A stretch of DNA of 64,000 bases. It comes from Paenibacillus kyungheensis (GTDB lineage: Bacteria > Bacillota > Bacilli > Paenibacillales > Paenibacillaceae). Each line of letters starts with the position of its first letter. The stretch's first letter is position 1. The stretch covers positions 2,146,001 to 2,210,000 of the forward strand of contig NZ_CP117416.1 in NCBI RefSeq assembly GCF_028606985.1. The letters run 5' to 3'. Below are positions 8,558 through 17,604 of this stretch, one piece after another. The notes under the pieces were generated by a model. It had not been told where the DNA came from. It did no database searches and saw only the letters and a list, made by a program, of their open reading frames with translations. Made by a program: the position numbers and the translations under genes.

Positions 8558-10204
8558 TTAATTGCTATACGTATTGCCTTGCTCATCTACATAGACAGAC
8601 TTCACTAATGTACGACGATAAGGATAACCTGCTTCTGTATAGCCATCAATATCGGTTGTCACCACATAAATAGACGGTGCATTGGTAACAGGCGTGGTTA
8701 CCGATTCTGAAGTAGCCATCGAGCGATTACTACGTTCTGTAGGAGGAGCAAGCTTGCTACCGTCTGGATGGTAATAATTCACTGTATAGTTCAGGTGAGT
8801 ACGTTGTTGATCCAGACCTTCTGTATTTACATTCATACGTAGTTGGTTGTTAGAAAGATTTGTTTTCAATTCGGCTTGCTCTGCACCCGGTGTATAGACG
8901 GCTGTCATTAGATAAGCGCCTTTCGTTGCACTGGTTGCTTGTACTTTCCATTCTCCTGCTTCAGGTTGTGGTAAAGTAACTAGCTGGTGATAAGCCCCAT
9001 GGAAAAATTCATCGTCTGGAGTAGATTGTAATTTGACTTTTTGCAGTTTACCACTTGGGGAGAGCAGTTCTAAATGTGTTAATGGTTGATCGCTGATCCA
9101 ATCAAGCGAGATTTGATTTACCTTATTTTCGACAGTTAAGATTTCATTGGCTGTGCCGGAATGTTGACCTCCACGAATATAATATTGTCCATGACCTTCT
9201 TCCGAAGTAGCACTATTAGTATTGGTCGAAGGAGAAGATTGAGCCATATAATTAACAGATGCAGGGGTGTCTTGTATATCTGAGTCTACGTTATACGTGT
9301 CTTTGGTTACCGCAGAAGGAGCATGTAGACTAGCAACAGCAGCAGGCACCGTACCTAGATAAGATTTAAATAGATCAAAAGTAAAAGAGCCTGTACGAAC
9401 GGTCTTATGATTCCATGCGCCAGACTGAATCAATGTAGCACCTGGCAATAGAGCGCTCTCTGTAGTCACAACACCATCATTACTACCGAACAATGATAAG
9501 TAAGACCCACCGAATGTATAAGAAGCTTTACCAGAGCCAGACCATTTGTTACCGCTCATTGTGTAAAAAGGCACTTTATTAACATCAGGATCTTTTGCCA
9601 TTTCAGAGCGGAAATAATCCATATAGGATGTCTGAAGGGAGCTAGTTCCCGGACTTTGCGATCCTACAAGATCTGCTAACCATCCTGCCCAGCTGCTATA
9701 CGCTAGATCGGCTAATTGTGAGCCATGATGGGGTGTACTGAGTGTAATGACGCGAGAAACATAAGGGTAAGCATTATAACGCACTAACGCAGATTGGGTA
9801 TCTACTCCACCTTTACTGTGAGCCACGATAACTAATTTTTTGCCAAAATATTTGCTGATTTCTTGAATTTTGCTCGCAAGTAATTCTCCGTCTTTCCACA
9901 TGTCTTCCGGTGTGCCTGTAATATCATACATATTGATAAAAGCAGTCTCATATCCATTTTTGTATGCGTACTCATACATATCGTTATCTTCATACCAGAC
10001 ATTCGCTTTACTGGTCAGACCATGTACAAATAAAATAGCAGGTTTGTTGGGAGAAACATTGGCAGGAGTCTGTCCTGTTGCCCATGCACCCGGCGAAGGT
10101 GCTACCACAGGATTAATGGGAGCCATCCATGCTTGTTGTGGCAAAGCAGTTAATCCAAGAATCATTGTAAAAGATACCCCTAAAAGCGTGCGCTTGATGT
10201 TCAT
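8558..10204 (-). CDS. Secreted alpha/beta-hydrolase lipase/esterase
   Basis: 548 residues with an N-terminal signal sequence (about residues 1-26) and a two-part body. The first ~280 residues are an alpha/beta hydrolase: oxyanion block ILFVHGLTSKANVW, nucleophile AHSKGG (Ser130; Ala replaces the first Gly of GxSxG, as in other Bacillus lipases), STPHHGS, Asp243 in FGSNDGVV and His266 in SGAWNHKTV as the likely triad. The remaining ~270 residues look like a beta-rich domain of unknown role, perhaps surface or substrate binding. Single gene with its own terminator at 8429-8475. It should hydrolyse acyl esters outside the cell; chain-length preference cannot be read. Confidence 0.85.
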   Translation of the reverse strand: MNIKRTLLGVSFTMILGLTALPQQAWMAPINPVVAPSPGAWATGQTPANVSPNKPAILFVHGLTSKANVWYEDNDMYEYAYKNGYETAFINMYDITGTPEDMWKDGELLASKIQEISKYFGKKLVIVAHSKGGVDTQSALVRYNAYPYVSRVITLSTPHHGSQLADLAYSSWAGWLADLVGSQSPGTSSLQTSYMDYFRSEMAKDPDVNKVPFYTMSGNKWSGSGKASYTFGGSYLSLFGSNDGVVTTESALLPGATLIQSGAWNHKTVRTGSFTFDLFKSYLGTVPAAVASLHAPSAVTKDTYNVDSDIQDTPASVNYMAQSSPSTNTNSATSEEGHGQYYIRGGQHSGTANEILTVENKVNQISLDWISDQPLTHLELLSPSGKLQKVKLQSTPDDEFFHGAYHQLVTLPQPEAGEWKVQATSATKGAYLMTAVYTPGAEQAELKTNLSNNQLRMNVNTEGLDQQRTHLNYTVNYYHPDGSKLAPPTERSNRSMATSESVTTPVTNAPSIYVVTTDIDGYTEAGYPYRRTLVKSVYVDEQGNTYSN

Positions 10205-10649
10205 TATATTCCTCCTGTAATGTGGTCTGGATAATAAGTATTATCCTCAGAAAGATTTTAATTTTGAAATATTAGAAGCGATACTTATTTATGTATAAAA
10301 TGGTTTTACAAATCTAGTCTTTTTATTGGAAAATTAATACATAATCGATCATCTGATTATATAGATATGCTTATTATTAATAAAAATTTAAAATTTTTAT
10401 AGCTGAAATGAAAAGATGAGAGGTATATTTTTAGAAATGTGGTTATAATAGAATTCGTGAACATGCCATATTCACTTTGGACGATAGCAAAGAGGTCATC
10501 TGTTGTTAGCGATCTCTACTATAACGGTACTATTAGCAATAGAACTGTTGCTATACACGTCCATATCGTTCATTTTCGATGAGCGGATATTGAGTTTGGT
10601 AAAGTATGTAACAAAAAGTACAAGCGCAGAGAAAGAAGGGGCAAAGTGC
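10205..10649. other. Intergenic region between lipase and NiaP-like genes
   Basis: 445 bases without a convincing gene. It must hold the divergent promoters. Visible features are a 21-base AT palindrome at 10380-10400 and a hairpin TAGCAA (10534-10539)/TTGCTA (10548-10553) in the leader of the MFS gene. I see no known riboswitch. The frame is open upstream of the MFS start from 10503, but has no ribosome site. Confidence 0.5.
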
Positions 10650-11864
10650 ATGAATAAGTTAGAAATGTTGCAAAATCCAAAGCAACGTAAGTTGCTGGTC
10701 AGTGCTGGATTTAGCTGGATGTTTGATGCGATGGAAGTGGGAATGATCTCATTTATCGCAGCAGCACTTGCAAAAGATTGGAATCTTGCACCACAACAAA
10801 TTGGTTATCTAACTAGTATCAACTCGGTAGGGATGGCAGTAGGTGCGGCAACTGCTGGATATCTGGCAGATCGTTATGGACGTAAATCGATTTTGCTATG
10901 GACATTACTCATATTCTCTATTGCTAGTGGATTGTCTGCGTTAGCAACAGGATTTGGAATGTTGTTAGTGTTACGGTTTATCGCAGGTTTTGGTCTGGGT
11001 GGGGAACTTCCTGTTGCTTCTACACTGGTCTCTGAATCCGTATCTGTACAAGATCGTGGACGTGCAGTTGTATTACTGGAAAGTTTCTGGGCATTCGGGT
11101 GGATTATTTCAGCGGTTGTTGCGTACTTTGTTATTGCCCAATATGGATGGCAATGGGGCTTTATTATAGGAGCTGTTCCTGCGCTATATGCATTATATTT
11201 ACGCCGGGCCATCGAAGATTCGCCGAAGTTTGTGAAAAATGGAGCAGGCAGACGTGCTTCGTTTGTGAAAGGATTAGCAGATATTTGGAGCAGTGAACAT
11301 CGCCGTACAACGATTATGGCGTGGATATTGTGGTTTACGGTTGTTTTTTCTTATTATGGTATGTTCTTATGGTTACCTTCTGTGATGGGATTGAAAGGTT
11401 TTACTTTGATCAAAAGTTTTGAGTATGTGTTAATTATGACGTTAGCGCAGTTGCCAGGATACTTTACAGCTGCTTATTTTATTGAGAAATTCGGTCGGAA
11501 ATTTGTATTGATCGTATATCTTATTTTGACAGCGGTTAGTGCAATTTGGTTTGGATTTGCTACCACGACAGCATCGTTATTAATGGCAGGAATTTGTTTG
11601 TCCTTCTTTAATCTAGGGGCATGGGGCGGATTATATGCGTATACTCCTGAATTGTATCCAACCAAAGTACGCTCAACAGGTGTAGGTATGGCGGCGGCAT
11701 TTGGACGTATAGGTGGAGTTATCGCTCCATTTCTGGTAGGGATGCTGGTAGGTAAAGGGGTAGCGATTAGTACGATTTTCACTATCTTTTTTGTTACGAT
11801 TCTTATCGGAGTAGCCGCAGTTGCTTTTCTAGGGAAAGAGACTAAGGGGTTAGAACTGGACTGA
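10650..11864 (+). CDS. MFS transporter, NiaP/YceI-like
   Basis: 404-residue, 12-helix major facilitator carrier. The N-terminus (KLEMLQNPKQRKLL, then SAGFSWMFDAMEVGM), the motif A loop GYLADRYGRKSIL, and GFGLGGELPVASTLVSE place it in the sugar/acid:H+ branch that includes the niacin permease NiaP of B. subtilis. ATG 10650 has GAAGGGG 8 bases upstream; the 49 in-frame codons before it lack a site and are not family-like. Followed after 18 bases by a SnoaL-like gene, probably in the same operon. Nicotinate is a reasonable guess; other aromatic acids are possible. Confidence 0.8.
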   Translation: MNKLEMLQNPKQRKLLVSAGFSWMFDAMEVGMISFIAAALAKDWNLAPQQIGYLTSINSVGMAVGAATAGYLADRYGRKSILLWTLLIFSIASGLSALATGFGMLLVLRFIAGFGLGGELPVASTLVSESVSVQDRGRAVVLLESFWAFGWIISAVVAYFVIAQYGWQWGFIIGAVPALYALYLRRAIEDSPKFVKNGAGRRASFVKGLADIWSSEHRRTTIMAWILWFTVVFSYYGMFLWLPSVMGLKGFTLIKSFEYVLIMTLAQLPGYFTAAYFIEKFGRKFVLIVYLILTAVSAIWFGFATTTASLLMAGICLSFFNLGAWGGLYAYTPELYPTKVRSTGVGMAAAFGRIGGVIAPFLVGMLVGKGVAISTIFTIFFVTILIGVAAVAFLGKETKGLELD

Positions 11865-11882
11865 TAAAGTGGAGGCCAAGCC

Positions 11883-12329
11883 ATGAAATATTCATTTATG
11901 ACTGATATCGAAGTGTTACTCGCTTATGAAAGTATTCGTAATACCAAGTCCCGGTACTGTCGTCTTATTGATATGAAGCAGTGGGATGAATTAGGCAGTG
12001 TATTTGCTCCTAATGCAGTAGCTGATTTCAGCACAGAAGGCAATCCGATTCCTTTGTTAGAGGGCAGGGATATCATTGTAAAAGTATTCAAAGACCTCGT
12101 TCATCCTGCGGAAACGGTACATCAGGTACATAGTGCCGAAATTGAATTGATTTCTGCAACCGAAGCAAAAGTGATCTCGCCGATGGAGGATTACGTCACT
12201 TTTCCAGAAGGAAGTGAACATCTATCATTTCACGGGTATGGTTATTACTATGAGACGTTTGTAGCGATAGATGGTCAATGGTATATTCAACATACACGAT
12301 TGGAACGGTTGAAATTTGATGTGATTTAG
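11883..12329 (+). CDS. SnoaL-like (NTF2-fold) protein
   Basis: 148 residues. The start (SIRNTKSRYCRLIDMKQWDELGSVF, read in two parts) and the ending EDGQWYIQHTRLERL-type strand (here IDGQWYIQHTRLERL) are characteristic of the SnoaL_4 family of small NTF2-fold proteins, which include hydratases, dehydrochlorinases and many uncharacterised ring-modifying enzymes. Perfect GGAGG lies 7 bases before ATG. It is cotranscribed with the upstream MFS carrier, which suggests it acts on, or protects against, the compound carried. No exact function can be assigned. Confidence 0.78.
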   Translation: MKYSFMTDIEVLLAYESIRNTKSRYCRLIDMKQWDELGSVFAPNAVADFSTEGNPIPLLEGRDIIVKVFKDLVHPAETVHQVHSAEIELISATEAKVISPMEDYVTFPEGSEHLSFHGYGYYYETFVAIDGQWYIQHTRLERLKFDVI

Positions 12330-12381
12330 TGCTAGATAAGTAAGCTCACCATAATGGTATTGCTCTTATCATCACGAAAAT

Positions 12382-12422
12382 AAAAAGCCTTTATAGTTGA
12401 GTGGTAGCTATAAAGGCTTTTT
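12382..12422. terminator. Bidirectional terminator between SnoaL-like and ATPase genes
   Basis: AAAAAGCCTTTATAG (12382-12396) and perfect complement (12408-12422) with an 11-base loop. A-run and T-run on both sides let it serve the two convergent genes. Confidence 0.9.
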
Positions 12423-12559
12423 GGTTTGCAGTTTTTATGAAATGAGTAGTTGATCTGATAGAAGTAAACTGACTATTTGCATAAATCATTGTTAATATGT
12501 TCGTTAGATAGAATATCGTCGTTTGCATTCTATAAAATAAACTACCAATAACTATAATT

Positions 12560-13297
12560 CTAGTCGTTATCGTTAAACAGCTCATCTAGAATTCTTTTTG
12601 GATTTTCCAGAAATCGTCTGGTGATCTGGTAATGATCGGTATCCTGATAGTCTACCGATTGTAACCGATCTTGATCAAAGCTAATAATCTCAGCATTAGG
12701 GTAGCCGAGTAAGATCGGAGAATGGGTAGCGATAATGAATTGTGATCGTGGCGAGAGGTCTTTGATGATCCGCATTAAAGAGAGTTGTCTGGCAGGAGAT
12801 AGAGCGGCTTCGGGCTCATCTAGCAGGTATATCGATTGTTCACGTGATTTGGTGAACTTTTGCGTAAATAATGATAAAAACGATTCTCCATGAGATTGAT
12901 GATGAAGTGACTTGCCACCGTAATTGTTATATCCAGTTGGACATATTTTCTCTGTTTCATCAATATGATTAGCAAAGTTATAAAAAGATTCTGCACGCAT
13001 AAAAAAACCATTTGTTAATTTGGGAAGCCATGACAGACGTAAATAGTCACCCAAAGCAGACTGAGATTGATCGACTTCATAACTGTTATTACGCGAACCA
13101 CTTGCTGTATGAAATCCACATTGATAAGCAATTCCTTCTAACAACGTCGATTTACCCGATCCATTTTCACCAACAAAGAATGTAACTGGATGTTCCAGAT
13201 AAAGCTGATCCATATGCCGAATAAAAGGAAGCGAAAATGGATAGCTATCGAAATCTTCAATTTTGTCTTTCAATAACGTAATCTTTCGAAGAGACAT
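12560..13297 (-). CDS. SMC-like AAA ATPase (COG3910-type)
   Basis: 245-residue ABC/SMC-type ATPase without membrane or long coiled-coil part. Walker A FVGENGSGKSTLLE, signature-like HQSHGESFLSLF, Walker B IYLLDEPEAALSP and sensor IIATHSPILL are in the right order. Such stand-alone proteins are widespread in bacteria and their role is unknown; some act with nucleases in defence, but no such partner is adjacent. I chose the ATG at 13295-13297, which has AAAAGGAG 9 bases upstream, over an in-frame ATG 57 bases earlier that has none. Terminates at the shared hairpin 12382-12422. Confidence 0.85.
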   Translation of the reverse strand: MSLRKITLLKDKIEDFDSYPFSLPFIRHMDQLYLEHPVTFFVGENGSGKSTLLEGIAYQCGFHTASGSRNNSYEVDQSQSALGDYLRLSWLPKLTNGFFMRAESFYNFANHIDETEKICPTGYNNYGGKSLHHQSHGESFLSLFTQKFTKSREQSIYLLDEPEAALSPARQLSLMRIIKDLSPRSQFIIATHSPILLGYPNAEIISFDQDRLQSVDYQDTDHYQITRRFLENPKRILDELFNDND

Positions 13298-13468
13298 GAC
13301 AAAGAACTCCTTTTTGAGATACCTATCTTTGTGATACCTACGAATCGTTGACATAAATAAAAGTGCAGCAACTCATGAGCATCTATAAGCCATCATCAGG
13401 TACTACACTTCTAAGACGTACAAAGAGTTAGTTTTGAAACGAAAAATAGCGATCTGATATAGCCATTA

Positions 13469-13585
13469 TTACAGAAAGTCCGCTAAAATCTGATCTTGAT
13501 CTAGTGGAGACAATGGGGTTTCCTGTTGCTGAGTATGTATAATTACTTTTAATTCACGATGTAAATAAATCGAAAATTGATCCGT
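13469..13585 (-). other. Possible gene fragment without a start
   Basis: On the minus strand an open stretch reads DQFSIYLHRELKVIIH then QQETPLSPLDQDQILADFL and a stop at 13469-13471. An AAGGAG lies upstream (about 13599), but the frame is closed by TGA at about 13584 and no ATG, GTG or TTG is in phase. The composition looks protein-like, so it may be the remnant of a small gene, or chance. Family not recognised. Confidence 0.25.
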
Positions 13586-13683
13586 AGATCAGGCGCACTC
13601 CTTAAACGCTTAATACGATAAGCGCTAACCGTTCTTATTCAAAAATAATATTTGCAAAATCATCTTACTTTACAACATAAAAA

Positions 13684-13755
13684 AATCAGGAAACAGGTGT
13701 CCCTAATAAAACATCCATTTGCGAAAGTAGAAGGAAGGGGCACCATAGCCTGATT
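13684..13755. other. Long imperfect hairpin upstream of katX (candidate small RNA or terminator)
   Basis: AATCAGG (13684-13690) pairs with CCTGATT (13749-13755), and inside GGTGTCCC (13696-13703) pairs with GGGGCACC (13737-13744), leaving a 33-base apical region. The inner G-U pair forms only in plus-strand RNA, while the A7 tract (13679-13685) would give a U-tail only to a minus-strand RNA. No gene lies next to it on the minus strand. Confidence 0.5.
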
Positions 13756-14067
13756 GTTTCTATATATTTTCTATTATGAGGAAGTCCAAAATGAAAAGCA
13801 AACGTTACCAACTTCATCATATCTTCATTCACATTTCAGACATAAATTTAAAAATAGTACACTATTTGTACAAAAAATGTTTTATAATGTGCTCAGGCAG
13901 GTAAAAAAAGGTAATACTTTGATTCTCTTTATTCATGATTGTATGTTGTATTGATGTACATTCTATTGAAGGAGATTAGAGTAGAAGCAATTGTACAATT
14001 TGCACCTGTGTATTATTGTTCATTTGGAATACAGCAAGTTCATACTTTCTCGAAAGGCGGACTATCC

Positions 14068-15666
14068 ATGGCAGACGATAATCAGAAGCACCCGCAAGCA
14101 AGTGAACACGATGAAGAATTGACGTTAACGAATCGTCAGGGACATCCGGTCACTGACAATCAGAATGTAAGAACAGTAGGTAATCGAGGTCCGATTACTC
14201 TGGAGAATTACAACTTTTTAGAAAAAATCTCTCACTTTGATCGGGAGCGTATTCCAGAGCGTGTCGTGCATGCTCGTGGTGCTGGAGCACATGGTGTGTT
14301 CGAAGCATATGGAACGGCTGGCGATGAGCCTATTTCCAAGTATACACGTGCTAAGCTTTTTCAAGAAAAAGGAAAGCAAACGCCTGTTTTTGTACGTTTT
14401 TCTACAGTTGTGCATGGTAATCATTCACCGGAAACTTTACGTGATCCGCGTGGATTTGCGACTAAATTCTATACCGAAGATGGGAACTGGGATTTGGTTG
14501 GTAACAACTTAAAAATATTTTTTATTCGTGATCCTTTGAAATTCCCTGATATGGTTCATGCATTTAAGCCTGATCCAATCACAAATGTGCAAGATATGGA
14601 ACGCTTTTTCGATTTTCTGGCAAATAGTCCGGAGTCTACACATATGGCAACATTCCTCTTTTCACCATGGGGGATTCCTGCCAACTACCGGCAAATGCAA
14701 GGTTCCGGTGTGAATACGTATAAATGGGTAAACAAAGATGGAGAAGCAGTGTTGATTAAGTATCACTGGGAACCGTTGGAGCAAGGTATTCAGAATTTGA
14801 AGCAAGAACAAGCGAATCAAGTGCAAGGGTTAGACTTTAATCATGCGACCGTTGATTTGTATGATGCAATTGATCGTGGCGAATATCCAGAGTGGGAATT
14901 ATGTGTACAGATTATGAGTGATGATTATCATCCTGAATTGGATTTTGATCCATTGGATCCGACCAAATTATGGCCGGAAGATCAATTCCCATTTCTTCCA
15001 GTAGGTAAAATGACGCTCAACCGTAATCCAGTAGACTACTTTACAGAAGTAGAACAAGTGGCTTTCGGTACAGGTGTACTGGTTGATGGATTGGACTTCT
15101 CGGATGATAAGTTGTTGCAAGGTCGCACATTCTCGTATTCAGATACTCAGCGTCATCGGGTAGGAGCGAACTATCAACAATTGCCAATTAATGCGCCGAA
15201 GTCTAATGTAGCCACTAACCAATCGGGTGGACAAATGCGTTATGCACCGGATGCGGCACCGAAGCAGAATCCTCATGTCAATTATGAGCCTTCTTCTCTA
15301 GGTGGTCTTAAAGAATCTCCCAAAGCAGGTGCTGATCATGAACCGCATTATTATGATGTAAATCTAATGCGTCAGAAGCTAGATCGTCCTAACGATTTTG
15401 CACAAGCTGGTCAGACTTATCGTGACTTTGAAGATTGGGAACGCGATGAATTAGTAGCAAATATCGCCGCTAATCTGTTTGAATGCTCTGATGTGATCAG
15501 TGATAAATTTATCGCTAATTTACAACAAGCAGACACAGAGTATGCACAGCGTGTAACAGATGAATTAGCTAAACTCAAAGCTGATCCTTCTAAAAAACCA
15601 AGACATCGTGCTCATAAATCCGCTAATTTAGCAGAAGAAAAAGGAAATGACGCGAAGCCGTATTAA
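14068..15666 (+). CDS. katX: Haem catalase, KatX (spore catalase) type
   Basis: Decomposes hydrogen peroxide. 532 residues from ATG 14068 (MADDNQKHP), which has a weak AAAGGCGG; 43 upstream in-frame codons do not resemble any catalase. Catalytic His in [11 protein letters not shown], Asn in VGNNLKIFF, distal [20 protein letters not shown], and haem-ligand Tyr in [10 protein letters not shown]. The [15 protein letters not shown] stretch and the N-terminus [18 protein letters not shown] match what I recall of B. subtilis KatX, the forespore-made catalase that protects germinating spores. The C-terminal extension is basic. Forespore regulation is inferred from the family. Confidence 0.9.
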   Translation: MADDNQKHPQASEHDEELTLTNRQGHPVTDNQNVRTVGNRGPITLENYNFLEKISHFDRERIPERVVHARGAGAHGVFEAYGTAGDEPISKYTRAKLFQEKGKQTPVFVRFSTVVHGNHSPETLRDPRGFATKFYTEDGNWDLVGNNLKIFFIRDPLKFPDMVHAFKPDPITNVQDMERFFDFLANSPESTHMATFLFSPWGIPANYRQMQGSGVNTYKWVNKDGEAVLIKYHWEPLEQGIQNLKQEQANQVQGLDFNHATVDLYDAIDRGEYPEWELCVQIMSDDYHPELDFDPLDPTKLWPEDQFPFLPVGKMTLNRNPVDYFTEVEQVAFGTGVLVDGLDFSDDKLLQGRTFSYSDTQRHRVGANYQQLPINAPKSNVATNQSGGQMRYAPDAAPKQNPHVNYEPSSLGGLKESPKAGADHEPHYYDVNLMRQKLDRPNDFAQAGQTYRDFEDWERDELVANIAANLFECSDVISDKFIANLQQADTEYAQRVTDELAKLKADPSKKPRHRAHKSANLAEEKGNDAKPY

Positions 15667-15727
15667 TAGGGTCGTCATTATCACCTTTGCTCTGTAATTA
15701 AATGATTAATACAAAGTCTTATAGAAG

Positions 15728-15777
15728 CTCTCTATTGTGTTCGCTGATCATAGCGATGCGATAGAGAGTTTTATTTT
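15728..15777 (+). terminator. Terminator after katX
   Basis: CTCTCTAT (15728-15735) with ATAGAGAG (15761-15768), inner CGCT/AGCG, followed by TTTTATTTT. Confidence 0.82.
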
Positions 15778-15890
15778 GCCATAAATAGAGCCTGATAGAT
15801 GCACAGATTGTCAGCTAATCGTTTAATCTATGATGAAAACGGTTTAATGATAAGAAAGACGATATACATATAGCAAAGGCGGAGAAAACA

Positions 15891-16046
15891 ATGAAAATTA
15901 TTATTACACGTGAAGAAGCAGTCCAAAAAGGAATCTGGGACAAAGTAATGCAGATGTTTGGAGTCGATCAAGACGATGATACGTATGCAAATGAACAGTT
16001 TATTTTGACTGAAGAACAGGCGAAAGAATTGCAATTGATCGCATAA
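15891..16046 (+). CDS. Small conserved-looking protein, 51 residues
   Basis: Encodes 51 residues starting MKIIITREEAVQKGIWDKVM and ending FILTEEQAKELQLIA. AAAGGCGGAG lies 6 bases before ATG, and a terminator follows at 16112-16147, so it is a complete one-gene transcript. The acidic centre (GVDQDDDTYANEQ) separates two amphipathic helices. I recall similar short proteins in Bacillus and Paenibacillus but no function. Soluble, no signal or membrane segment. Confidence 0.75.
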   Translation: MKIIITREEAVQKGIWDKVMQMFGVDQDDDTYANEQFILTEEQAKELQLIA

Positions 16047-16111
16047 GTACGAATATAATCATCGTAAATACAGGACAAAGGGAAGCGTTATACCAATAAA
16101 CATTTCAACAA

Positions 16112-16147
16112 AAAGATCACTCTTTTCACTAAGAGTGGTCTTTTTTA
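16112..16147 (+). terminator. Terminator after the 51-residue gene
   Basis: AAGATCACTCTT pairs with AAGAGTGGTCTT, 6-base loop, then TTTTTT. Confidence 0.87.
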
Positions 16148-16249
16148 TTGGGTAGTATCTCTGTATGTTTATATTTCCAAAATAGGATACAAAAGGTAAT
16201 ATAAACCCGTACCAATAATATTTAAAAATATATTCATTTTAGTGATTTA

Positions 16250-16263
16250 TGTAAGCGTTATCT
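16250..16263. promoter_or_regulatory. cre site (CcpA) before pectinesterase
   Basis: TGTAAGCGTTATCT matches the cre consensus TGWAANCGNTNWCA at all but the last base. It lies 37 bases before the start codon, where CcpA would block transcription when preferred sugars are present. Confidence 0.72.
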
Positions 16264-16300
16264 TTTTCTGAGGAAATTATTTTATACAAGGAGTGATTGG

Positions 16301-17350
16301 ATGAAAACATGGACAGTGCTAGGAACAACAGCGATTGTTACTGCGTTATCTTTATCTATGGTAGGAACTACTTCTGCGGATACAAATCATATTTCTTCTG
16401 CACCTACTAATTCTCTCACATCATCAAGTGCTACAGAATTGGCTACAGCTACAGCGTCTATACCGTCAGGCGCCATAGTGGTCGATCTGAAAGGCTCAGG
16501 TCAATACAAAAGTGTACAAGCGGCGATCAATTCGATTCCAGCTAACAATACTCAACAGAAAATTATTTATATCAAAAATGGAACGTATACAGAGAAATTA
16601 ACAATCACTCAGCCCCATATTACATTACAAGGTGAAAGTGCAACAGGCACGATACTTAGCTACAATGCAACCAATGCTAGTAGTGGAAGTACAACGAATA
16701 GCGCAAGTACGACTGTCAAAGGCGATTATTTTCAAGCCAAAACGATTACGTTCCGCAACAATGCAGGTATGAATGCAGGGCAAGCTGTCGCTTTCTATAA
16801 TAATGCAGATAAAGCGATCTATACCGATGTACGCTTTCTAGGGTATCAAGATACTTTATATACACCGGGTACAGGCAGACAGTATTTCAAAAATTGTTAT
16901 ATTGAAGGAACCGTTGATTTTATTTTCGGATCAGCGACAGCTGTGTTTGATCAATGTCAGATTCATAGTCTGGGTGCAGGTTATATAACTGCCGCTTCTA
17001 CAGGAGCAGACACGAAATATGGCTATGTATTTCTAAATAGTCGTCTGACCAGTAGTGGAACGGCTAATCAATCGGTGTATCTGGGTAGACCATGGCGTCC
17101 TTATTCAGCAGTGACGTATATCAATACAGATATGGGAGCACATATTCAACCTACAGGCTGGGATAACTGGCGTGATCCAGCGAATGAATCGACCGCTCGT
17201 TATTATGAATATGCAAGCAAAGGTGCAGGAGCTAACAACAATGCACGCGTGAAATGGGCAAAATTTTTAAACGATGATCAAGCCAAAGTCATTACTATTC
17301 AAAGTGTACTTGCTGGAAATGACCAGTGGAATCCTACACAAGCGAATTAA
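16301..17350 (+). CDS. Secreted pectin methylesterase (CE8)
   Basis: Removes methyl groups from homogalacturonan, releasing methanol and pectate. 349 residues: signal peptide (about 1-26, ending T-S-A), a Ser/Thr-rich linker, then a right-handed beta-helix from residue ~58. Catalytic residues of the family are present: Asp184 in GYQDTLYT, Asp206 in GTVDFIFG, and Arg263/Trp265 in LGRPWRPY; Gln162 in AGQAVAF is the family's oxyanion glutamine. GGAGTG lies before ATG. Single gene under a cre site, consistent with catabolite repression. With the GH30 enzyme and the rhamnose locus it supports life on plant cell walls. Confidence 0.93.
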   Translation: MKTWTVLGTTAIVTALSLSMVGTTSADTNHISSAPTNSLTSSSATELATATASIPSGAIVVDLKGSGQYKSVQAAINSIPANNTQQKIIYIKNGTYTEKLTITQPHITLQGESATGTILSYNATNASSGSTTNSASTTVKGDYFQAKTITFRNNAGMNAGQAVAFYNNADKAIYTDVRFLGYQDTLYTPGTGRQYFKNCYIEGTVDFIFGSATAVFDQCQIHSLGAGYITAASTGADTKYGYVFLNSRLTSSGTANQSVYLGRPWRPYSAVTYINTDMGAHIQPTGWDNWRDPANESTARYYEYASKGAGANNNARVKWAKFLNDDQAKVITIQSVLAGNDQWNPTQAN

Positions 17351-17402
17351 TACATCATTTTGCTTATATTCTCAATATACTTTTATATACACATCATTAT
17401 TG

Positions 17403-17455
17403 AAAAAGCAGATCTTCCTTTTGTCATCGGCAGAAGTGGTAGATGTGCTTTTTTG
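17403..17455 (+). terminator. Terminator after pectinesterase
   Basis: AAAAAGCAGATCT pairs imperfectly with AGATGTGCTTTTTT around a GATCTTCC-rich centre; T6 tail. Confidence 0.65.
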
Positions 17456-17604
17456 ATCTGTCACTAAAACGTCATATGAAATACAGGTAATCCGTAGCAC
17501 TTTTTGGGTAAAAAAAGTACATAAAACCGTTGTTATACGTTATTAAAACATCTACATATCAACATTGCCATAACAAAAATACTACAATGAATAGGAGTGG
17601 TGGA

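Noticed and set aside
10503-10649. 49-residue N-terminal extension of the NiaP-like carrier
   Set aside because: Hydrophobic by chance; GAAGGGG precedes ATG 10650, which gives the family N-terminus.
13754-13954. 66-codon plus-strand frame upstream of katX
   Set aside because: Overlaps the hairpin, lacks a ribosome site and has no protein-like pattern.
13939-14067. 43-residue extension of KatX
   Set aside because: Unlike any catalase N-terminus; start taken at MADDN.
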